Shown here: positions 1 to 6,736 of the stretch, one piece after another
How the letters are laid out: every line of letters starts with the position of its first letter
Numbering within the stretch: position 1 is the stretch's first letter
Assembly (NCBI GenBank): GCA_964244065.1
Contig: CAXTHH010000021.1
Span: 1 to 24,100, forward strand
Direction of reading: 5' to 3'
Origin: JASLDZ01 sp964244065
GTDB lineage: Bacteria; Pseudomonadota; Alphaproteobacteria; Caulobacterales; Caulobacteraceae
Length of the DNA stretch: 24,100 nt
Position numbers and translations under genes: made by a program
The notes under the pieces: model-generated
Seen by the model: only the letters and a program-made list of their open reading frames with translations
What the model was told of the DNA's origin: nothing
The model's database searches: none

Positions 1-259
1 TGATGGTGGGGCAGCTCTTGCCGCCGAACAGCAGGCTGGTGGTGTCGCTCTTGGGATCGCAGCCGATCAGGAGGACGCGCTTGCCCTGCTGGGCCAGCAT
101 GTAGCTGAGGTTGGAGAGCGCGAAGCTCTTGCCCGACCCGCCCTTGCCGTAGATCGCGATGACCTGCGTCTCCTTGGTCACGGGACCGGTGTGCACCGGG
201 TCGGGTTCCAGGGCGGCCTCGGCCCGCAGCGCACGACGTTCGATCAGGGTCACCGACAC
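1..259 (-). CDS. bchX: Chlorophyllide a reductase iron protein BchX (N-terminal part)
   Basis: BchX is the NifH-like ATPase that passes electrons to BchYZ, which reduces ring B of chlorophyllide a. About 86 N-terminal residues are present; the gene runs off the left edge. A P-loop, GKGGSGKSF, lies after a variable leader of some 35 residues and is followed by LSYMLAQQGKRVLLIGCDP and KSDTTSLLFGGKSCPTI, which distinguish BchX from BchL and NifH. I chose the GTG at 259-257 because GGAGG sits 10 nt upstream; a second in-frame GTG lies two codons in. bchC ends 87 bp upstream on the same strand, and that gap carries its own promoter-like sequence and a PpsR-type site, so bchX may be transcribed separately from bchC. 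Confidence 0.93.
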   Translation of the reverse strand, partial: MSVTLIERRALRAEAALEPDPVHTGPVTKETQVIAIYGKGGSGKSFALSNLSYMLAQQGKRVLLIGCDPKSDTTSLLFGGKSCPTI

Positions 260-291
260 TGGGTTTGCGCCTCCGCACGCCTCAAGACGTC

Positions 292-319
292 AGCCTAGGC
301 TGTCAGCATGGAGTGTCAA
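292..319 (-). promoter_or_regulatory. Candidate promoter of bchX
   Basis: On the minus strand TTGACA (319-314) is followed after 16 bp by TAGGCT (297-292). Transcription would start about 25 nt before the GTG of bchX, leaving room for the GGAGG ribosome binding site. TAGGCT or TAGGGT also appears at a similar place before bchI and bchF. This is a pattern-based call only. Confidence 0.45.
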
Positions 320-331
320 TCCAAATTTACA
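314..331. promoter_or_regulatory. PpsR/CrtJ-type operator upstream of bchX
   Basis: The sequence TGTCAATCCAAATTTACA fits the PpsR/CrtJ consensus TGT-N12-ACA exactly. Read on the bchX strand it ends in TTGACA, so one half-site is also a candidate -35 box. A weaker second palindrome (288-305, CGTC-N10-GTCA) lies exactly 8 bp away towards bchX. Binding is inferred from the motif and from ppsR being in the same window. Confidence 0.7.
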
Positions 332-346
332 CTTCTGGAGAAGCGG

Positions 347-1279
347 TCAGGAGATGTCGCGCCAGTCGAGCAGCAGCTTGAGACAGGACGGGTCTGTGAA
401 GGCGGTGCGATAGGCGGCCTCGGCGTCGGCGGCGGGGGCTCGGTGCGTGACCAGGCCGTCGAGGGACAGGGCGCCCGACTCGATCTCGCCGGCCACGGCG
501 GTCAGGTCGGCGGGCGCCCATTCGGCCGCGACGCGCAGCCGCACCTCGCGCATGAAGGCGGGCGGGAAGGCGAAGCTGAGGGGGCGGTCGTAGAAGCCGG
601 CCAGCACCAGCTCCCCACCCTTGGCCAGGCGGCCGATCAGCGGGTCCAGCAGGTCGGCGTCGCCGCTCACGTCGCAGATGGCGGCGTAGTCGCGCCGCGG
701 GTCCTCGTCGGGGTGGACGGTGCGGTAGCCGGCGCCCCCCCCGCGCCGGGCCGCCTGCGTCTCCCACACCGTGGGCGTCCCGCCGGCCAGCGCCGTCAGC
801 CGGGCGAGCAGGCGGCCGAGCACGCCGTGGCCGACGATCAGCTCGGGCGCCCGGCCGCCCGCCAGCGCGTGAGACGCCGTGGCGGCGAGGGCCAGCAAGG
901 CGCCGCGCTCGCCGAGCGACTCGGGCACCGGGAGGGTCCGGACGGCGGGCAGGACCAGGCGTCGGGCCGCGCCGCCGAACAGGCCGCGGGCGTCTCGAAA
1001 CCCCGCCGAGCCCGCCGCGAACACCCACCGCCCGAGGTGATCGCGAACCTCGGCGCCCGCCTCGACCACGCGTCCCACCGACTCGTAGCCGGGCACCAGC
1101 GGGTAGGCCAGGCCGGGGAAGGGCGGCATCCGCCCGCTCCACAGCAGGCGCTCCGTGCCGGTTGAGACGCCGCTCCACGCGACCTCGACGACCACGTCGG
1201 CGGGGCCGGGGTCGTTCAGCTGGAGGCGGCGGACGGACAGGCGCTCGGGCGCCTCGATGACAACGGCGAGGGTGTCCAT
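347..1279 (-). CDS. bchC: Bacteriochlorophyllide a dehydrogenase BchC
   Basis: BchC oxidises the 3-(1-hydroxyethyl) group of the bacteriochlorophyllide precursor to the 3-acetyl group, after BchF and the BchXYZ reductase have acted. The 310-residue product is a medium-chain dehydrogenase/reductase. It has an early GVSTGTERLLWSG segment, the typical GYESVGRVVEAG stretch near residue 65, and a C-terminal Rossmann half around IVGHGVLGRLLARL. Zinc-ligand cysteines of alcohol dehydrogenases are not apparent, as expected for BchC. The ATG at 1279 is preceded by CGGAG at suitable distance. The gene follows the DUF2269-like gene by 15 bp and precedes bchX, so crtF, that gene and bchC look like one transcript. 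The crtF-bchC-bchX order is classical for PGCs apart from the inserted gene. Confidence 0.95.
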   Translation of the reverse strand: MDTLAVVIEAPERLSVRRLQLNDPGPADVVVEVAWSGVSTGTERLLWSGRMPPFPGLAYPLVPGYESVGRVVEAGAEVRDHLGRWVFAAGSAGFRDARGLFGGAARRLVLPAVRTLPVPESLGERGALLALAATASHALAGGRAPELIVGHGVLGRLLARLTALAGGTPTVWETQAARRGGGAGYRTVHPDEDPRRDYAAICDVSGDADLLDPLIGRLAKGGELVLAGFYDRPLSFAFPPAFMREVRLRVAAEWAPADLTAVAGEIESGALSLDGLVTHRAPAADAEAAYRTAFTDPSCLKLLLDWRDIS

Positions 1280-1294
1280 GCAGACTCCGGAGGA

Positions 1295-1786
1295 TCAGGA
1301 CGCGAGACGAAGGAAGCGAGGCCGCCAGACGCCGAGCACGATGTTGGCGGCGGAGACGGCCACGAGCACCCAGACCGTGCCGAGCTCCGCCGAAGCCAGG
1401 TGCGCGAGCGCGACGGGGTCTGCGCCTGCGGCGAGCGCGGCGGCGCTTCGGCGGGCCTCCTCCTGCAACGGGCCGAGCACGTGCAGGCCGCCCTCCAGCA
1501 CCAGCACGCCCGTGAGCGCCTTCAGCCAGACCCAGCCCGCCTCGTAGAAGGCGGGGTTGGCGAGCATGGCGAGAAGGCCCGACACCACCGTGAGGATCAT
1601 GGAGGGCCCGACCACCCAGGCGGCGATCCGCGCTAGCGCCGCCACGGGCGGCGCGCCGCCTCCCGTTGCAGGCCCGGCGGCGAGCACGGCGGCCAAAGCG
1701 GCCAGTCCGCCGATGAAGCCGGCCGCACCGAGCGTGTGCAGCACCTTGAGCGACCGTCGAAGCCCGCGGGTGATGGCGGCGCTCAC
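1295..1786 (-). CDS. DUF2269-like four-helix membrane protein between crtF and bchC
   Basis: The 163-residue product has four likely membrane helices, at about residues 15-38, 53-76, 84-105 and 136-154. Histidines sit in or next to helices at residue 17 (KVLHTLGAAG) and residue 102 (GGLHVLGP). The pattern recalls DUF2269 and CopD-like integral membrane proteins, in which such histidines could bind heme; that function is only inferred. The start is a GTG (1786) overlapping the crtF stop as GTGA, so it is probably translated by coupling from crtF. The stop is 15 bp from bchC. Its place inside the crtF-bchC unit suggests expression with pigment genes, but I know of no assigned role. The family assignment rests on overall pattern and is moderately sure. 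Confidence 0.75.
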   Translation of the reverse strand: MSAAITRGLRRSLKVLHTLGAAGFIGGLAALAAVLAAGPATGGGAPPVAALARIAAWVVGPSMILTVVSGLLAMLANPAFYEAGWVWLKALTGVLVLEGGLHVLGPLQEEARRSAAALAAGADPVALAHLASAELGTVWVLVAVSAANIVLGVWRPRFLRLAS

Positions 1787-2889
1787 GGCCGGGCCGTCAG
1801 GGCGCTGAGCAGGAAGGGGGTCCGCGTGCGCAGGCGCTTCACGCGCGTGAAACCCGCGTCGTGCAGGCAGGCCGTCAGCTCGCGGGGCGAGCGCGCGCGA
1901 CCGCGGCCCATGGCGAGCAGGTAGAAGGCGAAGTAGACGTCGCCGACGCGCTCGGGCCGCCCGTCGCCGGCCATCGGCTCGCCGATCAGCAGCACGCCGT
2001 CCGCGGGCAGGGCGGCGCGAATCGCCCGGAGCAGCCGCGCGACGCCGGCGTCGTCGTGGTCGTGCAGGATGCGCACCAGGGTGACCAGGTCCGCACCGGG
2101 CGGGATCGGCTGGCTGAGGAAGTCGCCCTCCAGGATCTCGGCGCGGTCGAGCAGGCCGGCGCGGCCCAGCCTCGCCCGGGCGCGCTGCGCCACCGCAGGA
2201 AGGTCGACGAGGGCGAGTCGCAGCCTGGGAGCGCGCGCGGCGGCGGCCTCCAGGAAGGCGCCTTCGCCCCCGCCCACATCCAGCAGCCGCCGATGGCGCG
2301 CCACGGGATAGGCGGCCAGCAGGTCGGCGGCGACGGCCGGCTGCGTCGCGGCCATCAGGGCGGAGTAGCCGGCCACGTCCTCACCGCCCGCACCGGCCGG
2401 CGCGTCGGAAAGGGCGTAGGGCCAGTAGCCCGCCAGCTCGCCGGCGCCTCGCCGCAGCAGGCCGACGGGGTCGCCGAGGTCGGCGTAGAGGCGGTCGTGG
2501 TGGACGATCATCTGCATCAGGCCCACGCTGCCCAGGAGCGCGGCCCCCTGCTCGCCCAGGGCCCAGCGGTCCGTCCCGGCCGGCTCGACCAGTTCCAGCG
2601 CGCGCGCGGCGCCCAGCAGGCGCTCTATGGCGTCCGGGGGCAGGTCGAGCGCGGCGGCCAGGGAGGAGGTCGAGAGGGGGCCGTCGCGCAGGCGCTCGAA
2701 CAGGCCCAGGCGTACGCAGGCGCCCAGCGTCTGCGAGTAGACGAAGCCCGCCACCAGATCGAACAGGCGGCGGGCGCGGCGGCGCGCGATAGGCCGGGTC
2801 GGCGGGAAGTCCGCAGCCCAGCGCTGGAAGCCGCCGTCGGAAAACAGGCGGTTGCGGTGGGCGAGCCACGTGTCTTGAAGGCGGCTCAC
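1783..2889 (-). CDS. crtF: Carotenoid O-methyltransferase CrtF (hydroxyneurosporene type)
   Basis: CrtF methylates the C1 hydroxyl that CrtC adds to acyclic carotenoids, using S-adenosylmethionine, in spheroidene and spirilloxanthin synthesis. The 368-residue product has an N-terminal helical dimerisation and winged-helix-like half (RLFDLVAGFVYSQTLGACV, then LSTSSLAAALDLP) and a class I methyltransferase domain. The SAM loop is LLDVGGGEGAFLEA, near residue 200; RILHDHDD and LLIGEPMAGDG follow as in plant-type O-methyltransferases. The start is a GTG at 2889 with a weak ribosome binding site. The gene is divergent from crtD across a 68-bp region with two PpsR-type palindromes. No crtE lies next to it, unlike the crtEF pair of Rhodobacter. 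Confidence 0.93.
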   Translation of the reverse strand: MSRLQDTWLAHRNRLFSDGGFQRWAADFPPTRPIARRRARRLFDLVAGFVYSQTLGACVRLGLFERLRDGPLSTSSLAAALDLPPDAIERLLGAARALELVEPAGTDRWALGEQGAALLGSVGLMQMIVHHDRLYADLGDPVGLLRRGAGELAGYWPYALSDAPAGAGGEDVAGYSALMAATQPAVAADLLAAYPVARHRRLLDVGGGEGAFLEAAAARAPRLRLALVDLPAVAQRARARLGRAGLLDRAEILEGDFLSQPIPPGADLVTLVRILHDHDDAGVARLLRAIRAALPADGVLLIGEPMAGDGRPERVGDVYFAFYLLAMGRGRARSPRELTACLHDAGFTRVKRLRTRTPFLLSALTARP

Positions 2890-2897
2890 GATCCGAC

Positions 2898-2915
2898 TGT
2901 CTCATCGATTGGACA
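2898..2915. promoter_or_regulatory. PpsR/CrtJ operator, crtF-crtD divergent promoter, site 1
   Basis: TGTCTCATCGATTGGACA is a full match to the extended consensus TGTC-N10-GACA. It lies in the 68 bp between crtF (minus) and crtD (plus) and probably controls both. Confidence 0.8.
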
Positions 2916-2923
2916 CATGCTAG

Positions 2924-2941
2924 CGTCAATCATAGCGGACA
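2924..2941. promoter_or_regulatory. PpsR/CrtJ operator, crtF-crtD divergent promoter, site 2
   Basis: CGTCAATCATAGCGGACA matches TGTC-N10-GACA at all but one base of the half-sites. It is exactly 8 bp from site 1, the spacing described for cooperative CrtJ binding at the bchC promoter of Rhodobacter capsulatus. On the minus strand it includes TTGACG, a possible -35 box for crtF. Confidence 0.65.
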
Positions 2942-2957
2942 ATCGTGGAGGGTGGCA

Positions 2958-4490
2958 GTGGCGCGGCATCGGGTCGTTGTGGTGGGGAGCGGCATGGGCG
3001 GACTCGCCTGCGCCATCGACCTCGCCGCGGCCGGCTGCGACGTCACCGTGGTCGAGCGGGGCCATGCGCCCGGCGGCAAGATGCACCAGGTCAACGTCGG
3101 CAACGTGGGCGTCGACGGCGGGCCCACCATCCTGACCATGCGCTGGGTGTTCGACGCCCTGTTCCAGGATGCGGGCGCCTCGCTGGACGACCACCTGACG
3201 CTCAGGCCCGCCTCGGTGCTGGCGCGCCACGCCTGGAGCGCGGGCGAGCGGCTCGACCTGTTCGCCGACGTGGAGCGCTCCGCCGACGCGGTGGGCGAGC
3301 TGGCGGGGGCGGCGGAAGCACGCGGCTACCGCAACTTCGCCGCGGAGTCGGCGGACATCTACCGCACCCTGCGCGACACCTTCCTGACGCGCGACCGCTG
3401 CGGCCTGCTGGGGCTCAGCTGGCGGATCGCGTTGCAGGACGCCCCGGCGCTGTTCCGGCTGCGTCCGTACGAGACCCTGTGGAGCGCGCTCGGCGAGCAC
3501 TTCCGCGACCCCCGGCTGCGCCAGCTGTTCGGCCGCTACGCCACCTACTGCGGCGCCTCGCCCTTCCAGGCGCCCGCCACGCTCATGCTCGTCGCGCACG
3601 TGGAGCAGGAGGGCGTCTGGCTGGTGGAGGGGGACATGCGCAAGCTGGCCGAGGCGCTGGCCGCCCTGGCCGCCGCCCGCGGCGTCTCCCTGCGCTACGG
3701 GGAGGCCGTGCGCGAGGTGGCCGTGGAGCGCGGCCGCGCGGCTGGCGTGGAGCTGGCGTCTGGCGAGCGGATCGAGGCGGATGCGGTGGTCGTGAACGCC
3801 GACGCCCAGGCCATGCAGATCGGCGGGCTCGGCGGGGGCGCGGCGGGCACGGTGCCCGGCCCGCGGGATCCGCCGCGGTCGCTGTCCGCGATGACGTGGG
3901 CGATGACGGCGCAGGCCTCCGGCTTTCCGTTGGCGCGTCACAACGTCTTCTTCTCGGGCGATTACCCGGCCGAGTTCGACGACCTCGCCGCCGGGCGTGC
4001 GCCGAGCGCGCCGACCGTCTACGTCTGCGCGCAGGACCGCGACGACGAGGGCGCGGGCGGCGGCGACGGCGAGCGCATCTTCGCCCTGATCAACGCCCCG
4101 GCGAACGGGGACCGGCGCAGCACGGACGAGCGGGAGATCGCGGCATGCGGGACGAGGGTCTTCGAGCATCTGAGGCGCTGCGGGCTGGCGCTGGAGCCTT
4201 CCGGGCCGAGCGTCGTCACGACGCCGCAGGACTTCGAGGCGCGGTTCCCGGGCACGGGGGGCGCCCTCTATGGACAGGCGATGCATGGTTGGGCGGCGGC
4301 CTTCCGGCGCCCGGGCTCGCGGACGAAGGTGCCCGGCCTCTACCTGGCGGGCGGGAGCGTGCACCCGGGAGCGGGCGTGCCGATGGCGGCGCTGTCGGGC
4401 AGGCTGGCCGCGCGCCGGCTGATGCGGGACCGCGCTTCGACGTCGGGGTTCCGCCGAGCGGCTACCGCTGGTGGTACCTCGACGCGCTGA
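2958..4490 (+). CDS. crtD: Carotenoid 3,4-desaturase CrtD (methoxyneurosporene dehydrogenase)
   Basis: CrtD introduces the C3,4 double bond into hydroxy- or methoxy-carotenoids. It is an FAD-dependent phytoene desaturase relative: the N terminus has a dinucleotide fold, VVVVGSGMGGLACAIDLAAA, then VVERGHAPGGKM. The C terminus has the family signature GLYLAGGSVHPGAGVPMAAL. The product is 510 residues from the GTG at 2958, chosen because GGAGGG ends 5 nt before it; the earlier in-frame GTG at 2952 lies inside that site. The last 20 or so codons (ASTSGFRRAATAGGTSTR) overlap the conserved N-terminal coding of crtC in another frame, as in other purple bacteria. It is first in a crtDC unit and is probably PpsR-controlled. 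Confidence 0.93.
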   Translation: MARHRVVVVGSGMGGLACAIDLAAAGCDVTVVERGHAPGGKMHQVNVGNVGVDGGPTILTMRWVFDALFQDAGASLDDHLTLRPASVLARHAWSAGERLDLFADVERSADAVGELAGAAEARGYRNFAAESADIYRTLRDTFLTRDRCGLLGLSWRIALQDAPALFRLRPYETLWSALGEHFRDPRLRQLFGRYATYCGASPFQAPATLMLVAHVEQEGVWLVEGDMRKLAEALAALAAARGVSLRYGEAVREVAVERGRAAGVELASGERIEADAVVVNADAQAMQIGGLGGGAAGTVPGPRDPPRSLSAMTWAMTAQASGFPLARHNVFFSGDYPAEFDDLAAGRAPSAPTVYVCAQDRDDEGAGGGDGERIFALINAPANGDRRSTDEREIAACGTRVFEHLRRCGLALEPSGPSVVTTPQDFEARFPGTGGALYGQAMHGWAAAFRRPGSRTKVPGLYLAGGSVHPGAGVPMAALSGRLAARRLMRDRASTSGFRRAATAGGTSTR

Positions 4491-5359
4491 GCGACGACGG
4501 CCGCTACGGCCTGACGGTGATCGCCTTCATCGGCAGCGTCTTCTCGCCCTACTACGCCAAGACGGGGTGGGACGACGCGCTGGACCACTGCACGATCAAC
4601 GTCGCCCTCTACGGCCCCCGCGGGCGCGTCTGGCGGCCCGGGTGGGCCATGACCGAGCGGGGGCGCGACGCCCTGCACCAGGAGGCGCGGCGGCTGGAGA
4701 TCGGCCCCTCGAGCCTGACCTGGGAGGGCGACACGCTCACCGTGCGGCTGGACGAGACCACCACCCCCGTGCCCGCGCCCCTCCGCGGGATGATCCGCCT
4801 GCACGCGGCGGCGCTGATCCCCCGCCAATTCGAGATCGGCGGCGTCGGCCGTCACGTCTGGCGCCCCATTGCGCCCCGCGCGCGGGTCGAGGTGGAGTTC
4901 GATGCGCCCAACGTGTCCTGGTCGGGGAACGGCTACTTCGACACCAACGGCGGCGACCGCCCGCTGGAGACCAGCTTCACCGACTGGACATGGTCGCGCG
5001 CCCACCGCCCGCGCGACACGCTGATCTTCTACGACGTGGGCCCGGACGACGACCGCGGCGTGCACGTGGCTCTGCGCGTGGGCGCCAATGGCGAGGTGGA
5101 GGAGGTGGAGCCCCCGCCGTTCCACGCCCTGCCGCCGACCTTCTGGCTCATGCCGCGGCGCGTCCGGGGAGAGGCGGGCTCTCCGCCGCGACTGGTGCGC
5201 ACGCTGGAGGACGCGCCCTTCTACAGCCGCTCGGCGCTGGAAGGCGTCTACGACGGCGAGCGGGCGAACATCGTGCACGAGAGCCTGTCGGCCTCCCGCC
5301 TGCGCTCGCCCGTGGTGAAGCGCCTGCTGCCGTACCGGATGCCGCGCCGGGCGGGGTGA
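4421..5359 (+). CDS. crtC: Carotenoid 1,2-hydratase CrtC (start unresolved)
   Basis: CrtC adds water across the C1,2 double bond of neurosporene or lycopene derivatives before CrtF and CrtD act. Family sequence starts at about 4433 (RFDVGVPPSGYRWWYLDALS) and continues through VIAFIGSVFSPYYAKTG, NVALYGPRGRVW, NGYFDTNGGDRPLE and APFYSRSALEGVYDGE to the stop at 5359. No ATG, GTG or TTG lies just upstream of the conserved part in this frame. The candidates are a GTG at 4517, giving a 280-residue form like the short Rhodobacter version as I recall it but discarding the conserved PPSGYRWWY segment; a TTG at 4289; and an ATG at 4145 deep inside crtD. I give the open reading from 4421. A non-standard start, coupling from crtD or a base error near 4430 are all possible. 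Confidence 0.85.
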   Translation, partial: DAGPRFDVGVPPSGYRWWYLDALSDDGRYGLTVIAFIGSVFSPYYAKTGWDDALDHCTINVALYGPRGRVWRPGWAMTERGRDALHQEARRLEIGPSSLTWEGDTLTVRLDETTTPVPAPLRGMIRLHAAALIPRQFEIGGVGRHVWRPIAPRARVEVEFDAPNVSWSGNGYFDTNGGDRPLETSFTDWTWSRAHRPRDTLIFYDVGPDDDRGVHVALRVGANGEVEEVEPPPFHALPPTFWLMPRRVRGEAGSPPRLVRTLEDAPFYSRSALEGVYDGERANIVHESLSASRLRSPVVKRLLPYRMPRRAG

Positions 5360-5477
5360 TGGCCGGGCGGGCCACTGGGCGGCCCTTGCCCCCGCTCTTC
5401 CCCGCGGAGGCGGGCGCCCCGGGTGAGCGGCTCCGCCTCGGCCAGCCCTGTGCGAGTAACTAGACACGAGGCGAGGG
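5360..5477. other. Convergent intergenic region between crtC and the small bchO-downstream genes
   Basis: This 118-bp stretch separates two convergent units. It is rich in G/C runs, such as CCCCGCGGAGGCGGGCGCC, that can fold back. It runs into a CCCTCTCC...GGGGGAGGG inverted repeat (from about 5482) that enters the end of the neighbouring minus-strand gene. I see no U-rich tail that would mark a standard intrinsic terminator. Confidence 0.4.
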
Positions 5478-5678
5478 TCACCCCCTCTCCTGCGGAGCGG
5501 GGGAGGGAGGGGCCCGCGGCGGCGGAGCCAGCGTGGGAGGGTGAGGGCTACGAGAGGCCTCCGCGCCCTCTGCCGGTTTCGCCTTGGGCGCGCGCAGCTT
5601 CCACAGCTCCCAGCCCGCCCACGCGACCAGCCCAGCCTCCAGCAGCGTCTGTGCGACCAGGGGCGCTACGCCGGCCAC
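5478..5678 (-). CDS. Small single-span membrane protein, second of a tandem pair after bchO
   Basis: The 66-residue product has one hydrophobic segment (residues about 5-25) ending in GLVAWAGWELWKLR. A charged stretch (KAKPAEGAEAS) and a proline-rich tail follow. The GTG start (5678) is 3 nt after the stop of the preceding small gene, whose GLAVLGWAGWEFWSMR is clearly similar, so the two look like a tandem duplication. The last 20 or so residues (PHPPTLAPPPRAPPSPAPQE) are encoded by a GC-rich inverted repeat and may not matter to function. It is last in the bchI-D-O unit. I do not recognise a family. The sequence does not resemble light-harvesting alpha or beta polypeptides. Confidence 0.55.
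   Translation of the reverse strand: MAGVAPLVAQTLLEAGLVAWAGWELWKLRAPKAKPAEGAEASRSPHPPTLAPPPRAPPSPAPQERG
5481..5545. repeat. GC-rich inverted repeat at gene end
   Basis: The segment starts CCCTCTCCTGCGGAGCGGGG and goes on GAGGGAGGGGC, then GTGGGAGGGTGAGGG. It resembles the dispersed CCCTCTCCCGC...GCGGGAGAGGG intergenic repeats common in high-GC proteobacteria. It codes for the proline-rich tail of the last small gene. Copy number elsewhere in the genome cannot be seen from this window. Confidence 0.4.
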
Positions 5679-5681
5679 CGC

Positions 5682-5843
5682 TCAGCCCGCCGCACCCGGC
5701 GGCGGGTCGGCGCCCGCCTCGTCCGAAGCCTTCGGCGCATGGCCCGTCTTGGTGCGCATCGACCAGAACTCCCACCCGGCCCACCCGAGCACGGCGAGCC
5801 CGAACAGCAGCGGCTCGTAGGCGATCAGCAGGAGCCTGCTCAC
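5682..5843 (-). CDS. Small single-span membrane protein, first of a tandem pair after bchO
   Basis: The 53-residue product has one likely membrane helix (residues about 5-27) that ends in GWAGWEFWSMR and a short hydrophilic tail (TKTGHAPKASDEAGADPPPG). The GTG start (5843) overlaps the bchO stop as GTGA, so it is probably coupled to bchO. The aromatic motif at the helix end is shared with the next gene, 3 nt downstream. Such W-rich helix ends usually sit at the membrane surface. Its place at the end of bchI-D-O suggests co-expression with magnesium chelatase, but I know no function. It is not PufA/B, PucA/B or PufX by sequence. It is supported by tight spacing, coupling and the paralogous neighbour. 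Confidence 0.65.
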   Translation of the reverse strand: MSRLLLIAYEPLLFGLAVLGWAGWEFWSMRTKTGHAPKASDEAGADPPPGAAG

Positions 5844-6736
5844 GCCGCCGCCTCCGCCCGGGCGTCCGCGAAGGCGCGGCGGATCAGCTCGGCGGCGCCC
5901 TGCGGATCCTCCTCGTGCGCCAGGTGGCCCAGGCGGGGCAGGCGCACGAGCGTGCTTCCCGCCACGCGCGCCTGCGCGGCCTCGGCCTCGAGCGGTGGCA
6001 CCGCCCGATCGGCCTCCGCGGCCACGAGCGTCAGCGGCGCGCTCACGGCCCCGAGCTGCGCCTGCAGCGGCGCGAGCTTCCAGCGCGCCATCATGCCGAG
6101 CGCGCCCGCCACGTGGCCCGTGGTGGAGAACAGCGCGCGGTAGAGCTCCAGCCCCCGCGCGTCGAGCCTGGACCCCGTGCCCTCGATCAGCCGCGCCACC
6201 GCGCCCGGCTGCGACGCACGCCAGGCGAAGGCCTGCACGGCGACCGGGTTCAGGAACACGAGCTTGGCCAGGACCGGGAAGATGTGGCCGTTGGAGCCGG
6301 GGAAGGGCTGCAGGGCGCCGTTGAGGCTCACCACGCCGTCCGCGCCCGCCCCTCCGTCGAGCGACATCCTCAGCGCCACCGCCGCGCCCGCCGAGTGCCC
6401 GACGATCAGGCGGGGATCCGCTCCCAGCGCCTTGGCCAGCCCCGCCACACCCCGCGCCATGCCGTCCAGCGACAGGCCCTCCCCGCCGGGGGTGTCGGTG
6501 AAGCCGTGGCCGGGCAGGTCGGGCGCGACCACGGTGAAGTCCCGGGCCAGGAGCGGGAGGAGGTCGCGCCAGGAGTGCGTCGCCGCCCCCGTGCCGTGCA
6601 GCAGCAGCAGCGTCGGCCCGCTGCCCATCACCTGCACGTGCCAGCGCATCCCGGAGGCGAGCACGAAGCGGCTCGCCTCGCGGTTGGGCCAGCCCGGGCC
6701 GAGGCGCCGCCAGTCGGGCTTGACGCCGGCGAGCAT
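5840..6736 (-). CDS. bchO: Magnesium chelatase accessory protein BchO (alpha/beta hydrolase)
   Basis: BchO is an alpha/beta-hydrolase-fold protein encoded with bchI and bchD; it is thought to assist magnesium insertion, its exact reaction being unknown. The 298-residue product has the oxyanion-hole motif LLLHGTGAATHSW (near residue 45) and APDLPGHGFTDTP. The nucleophile elbow is VGHSAGAAVAL with Ser115, and a late histidine follows in LPRLGHLAHEEDP. The N-terminal PDWRRLGPGWPNREASRFV block is typical of BchO. The ATG at 6736 shares one base with the bchD stop (TGATG), and the 3' end overlaps the next small gene, so the whole bchI-D-O unit is translationally coupled. Confidence 0.95.
   Translation of the reverse strand: MLAGVKPDWRRLGPGWPNREASRFVLASGMRWHVQVMGSGPTLLLLHGTGAATHSWRDLLPLLARDFTVVAPDLPGHGFTDTPGGEGLSLDGMARGVAGLAKALGADPRLIVGHSAGAAVALRMSLDGGAGADGVVSLNGALQPFPGSNGHIFPVLAKLVFLNPVAVQAFAWRASQPGAVARLIEGTGSRLDARGLELYRALFSTTGHVAGALGMMARWKLAPLQAQLGAVSAPLTLVAAEADRAVPPLEAEAAQARVAGSTLVRLPRLGHLAHEEDPQGAAELIRRAFADARAEAAA

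Noticed and set aside
308..1165. Long open readings opposite bchC and similar long readings opposite most genes
   Set aside because: They are Arg/Gly/Pro/Ala-rich low-complexity readings with no family similarity, and are explained by high GC at third codon positions of the real genes.
5449..5466. TGTGCGAGTAACTAGACA, a further TGT-N12-ACA match
   Set aside because: It lies between convergent gene ends with no promoter for a downstream gene. One or two such matches are expected by chance in a window of this size and composition.
5478..5843. The two small proteins after bchO as light-harvesting alpha/beta subunits
   Set aside because: They lack the conserved histidine that binds bacteriochlorophyll in the helix and do not resemble PufA/B or PucA/B.
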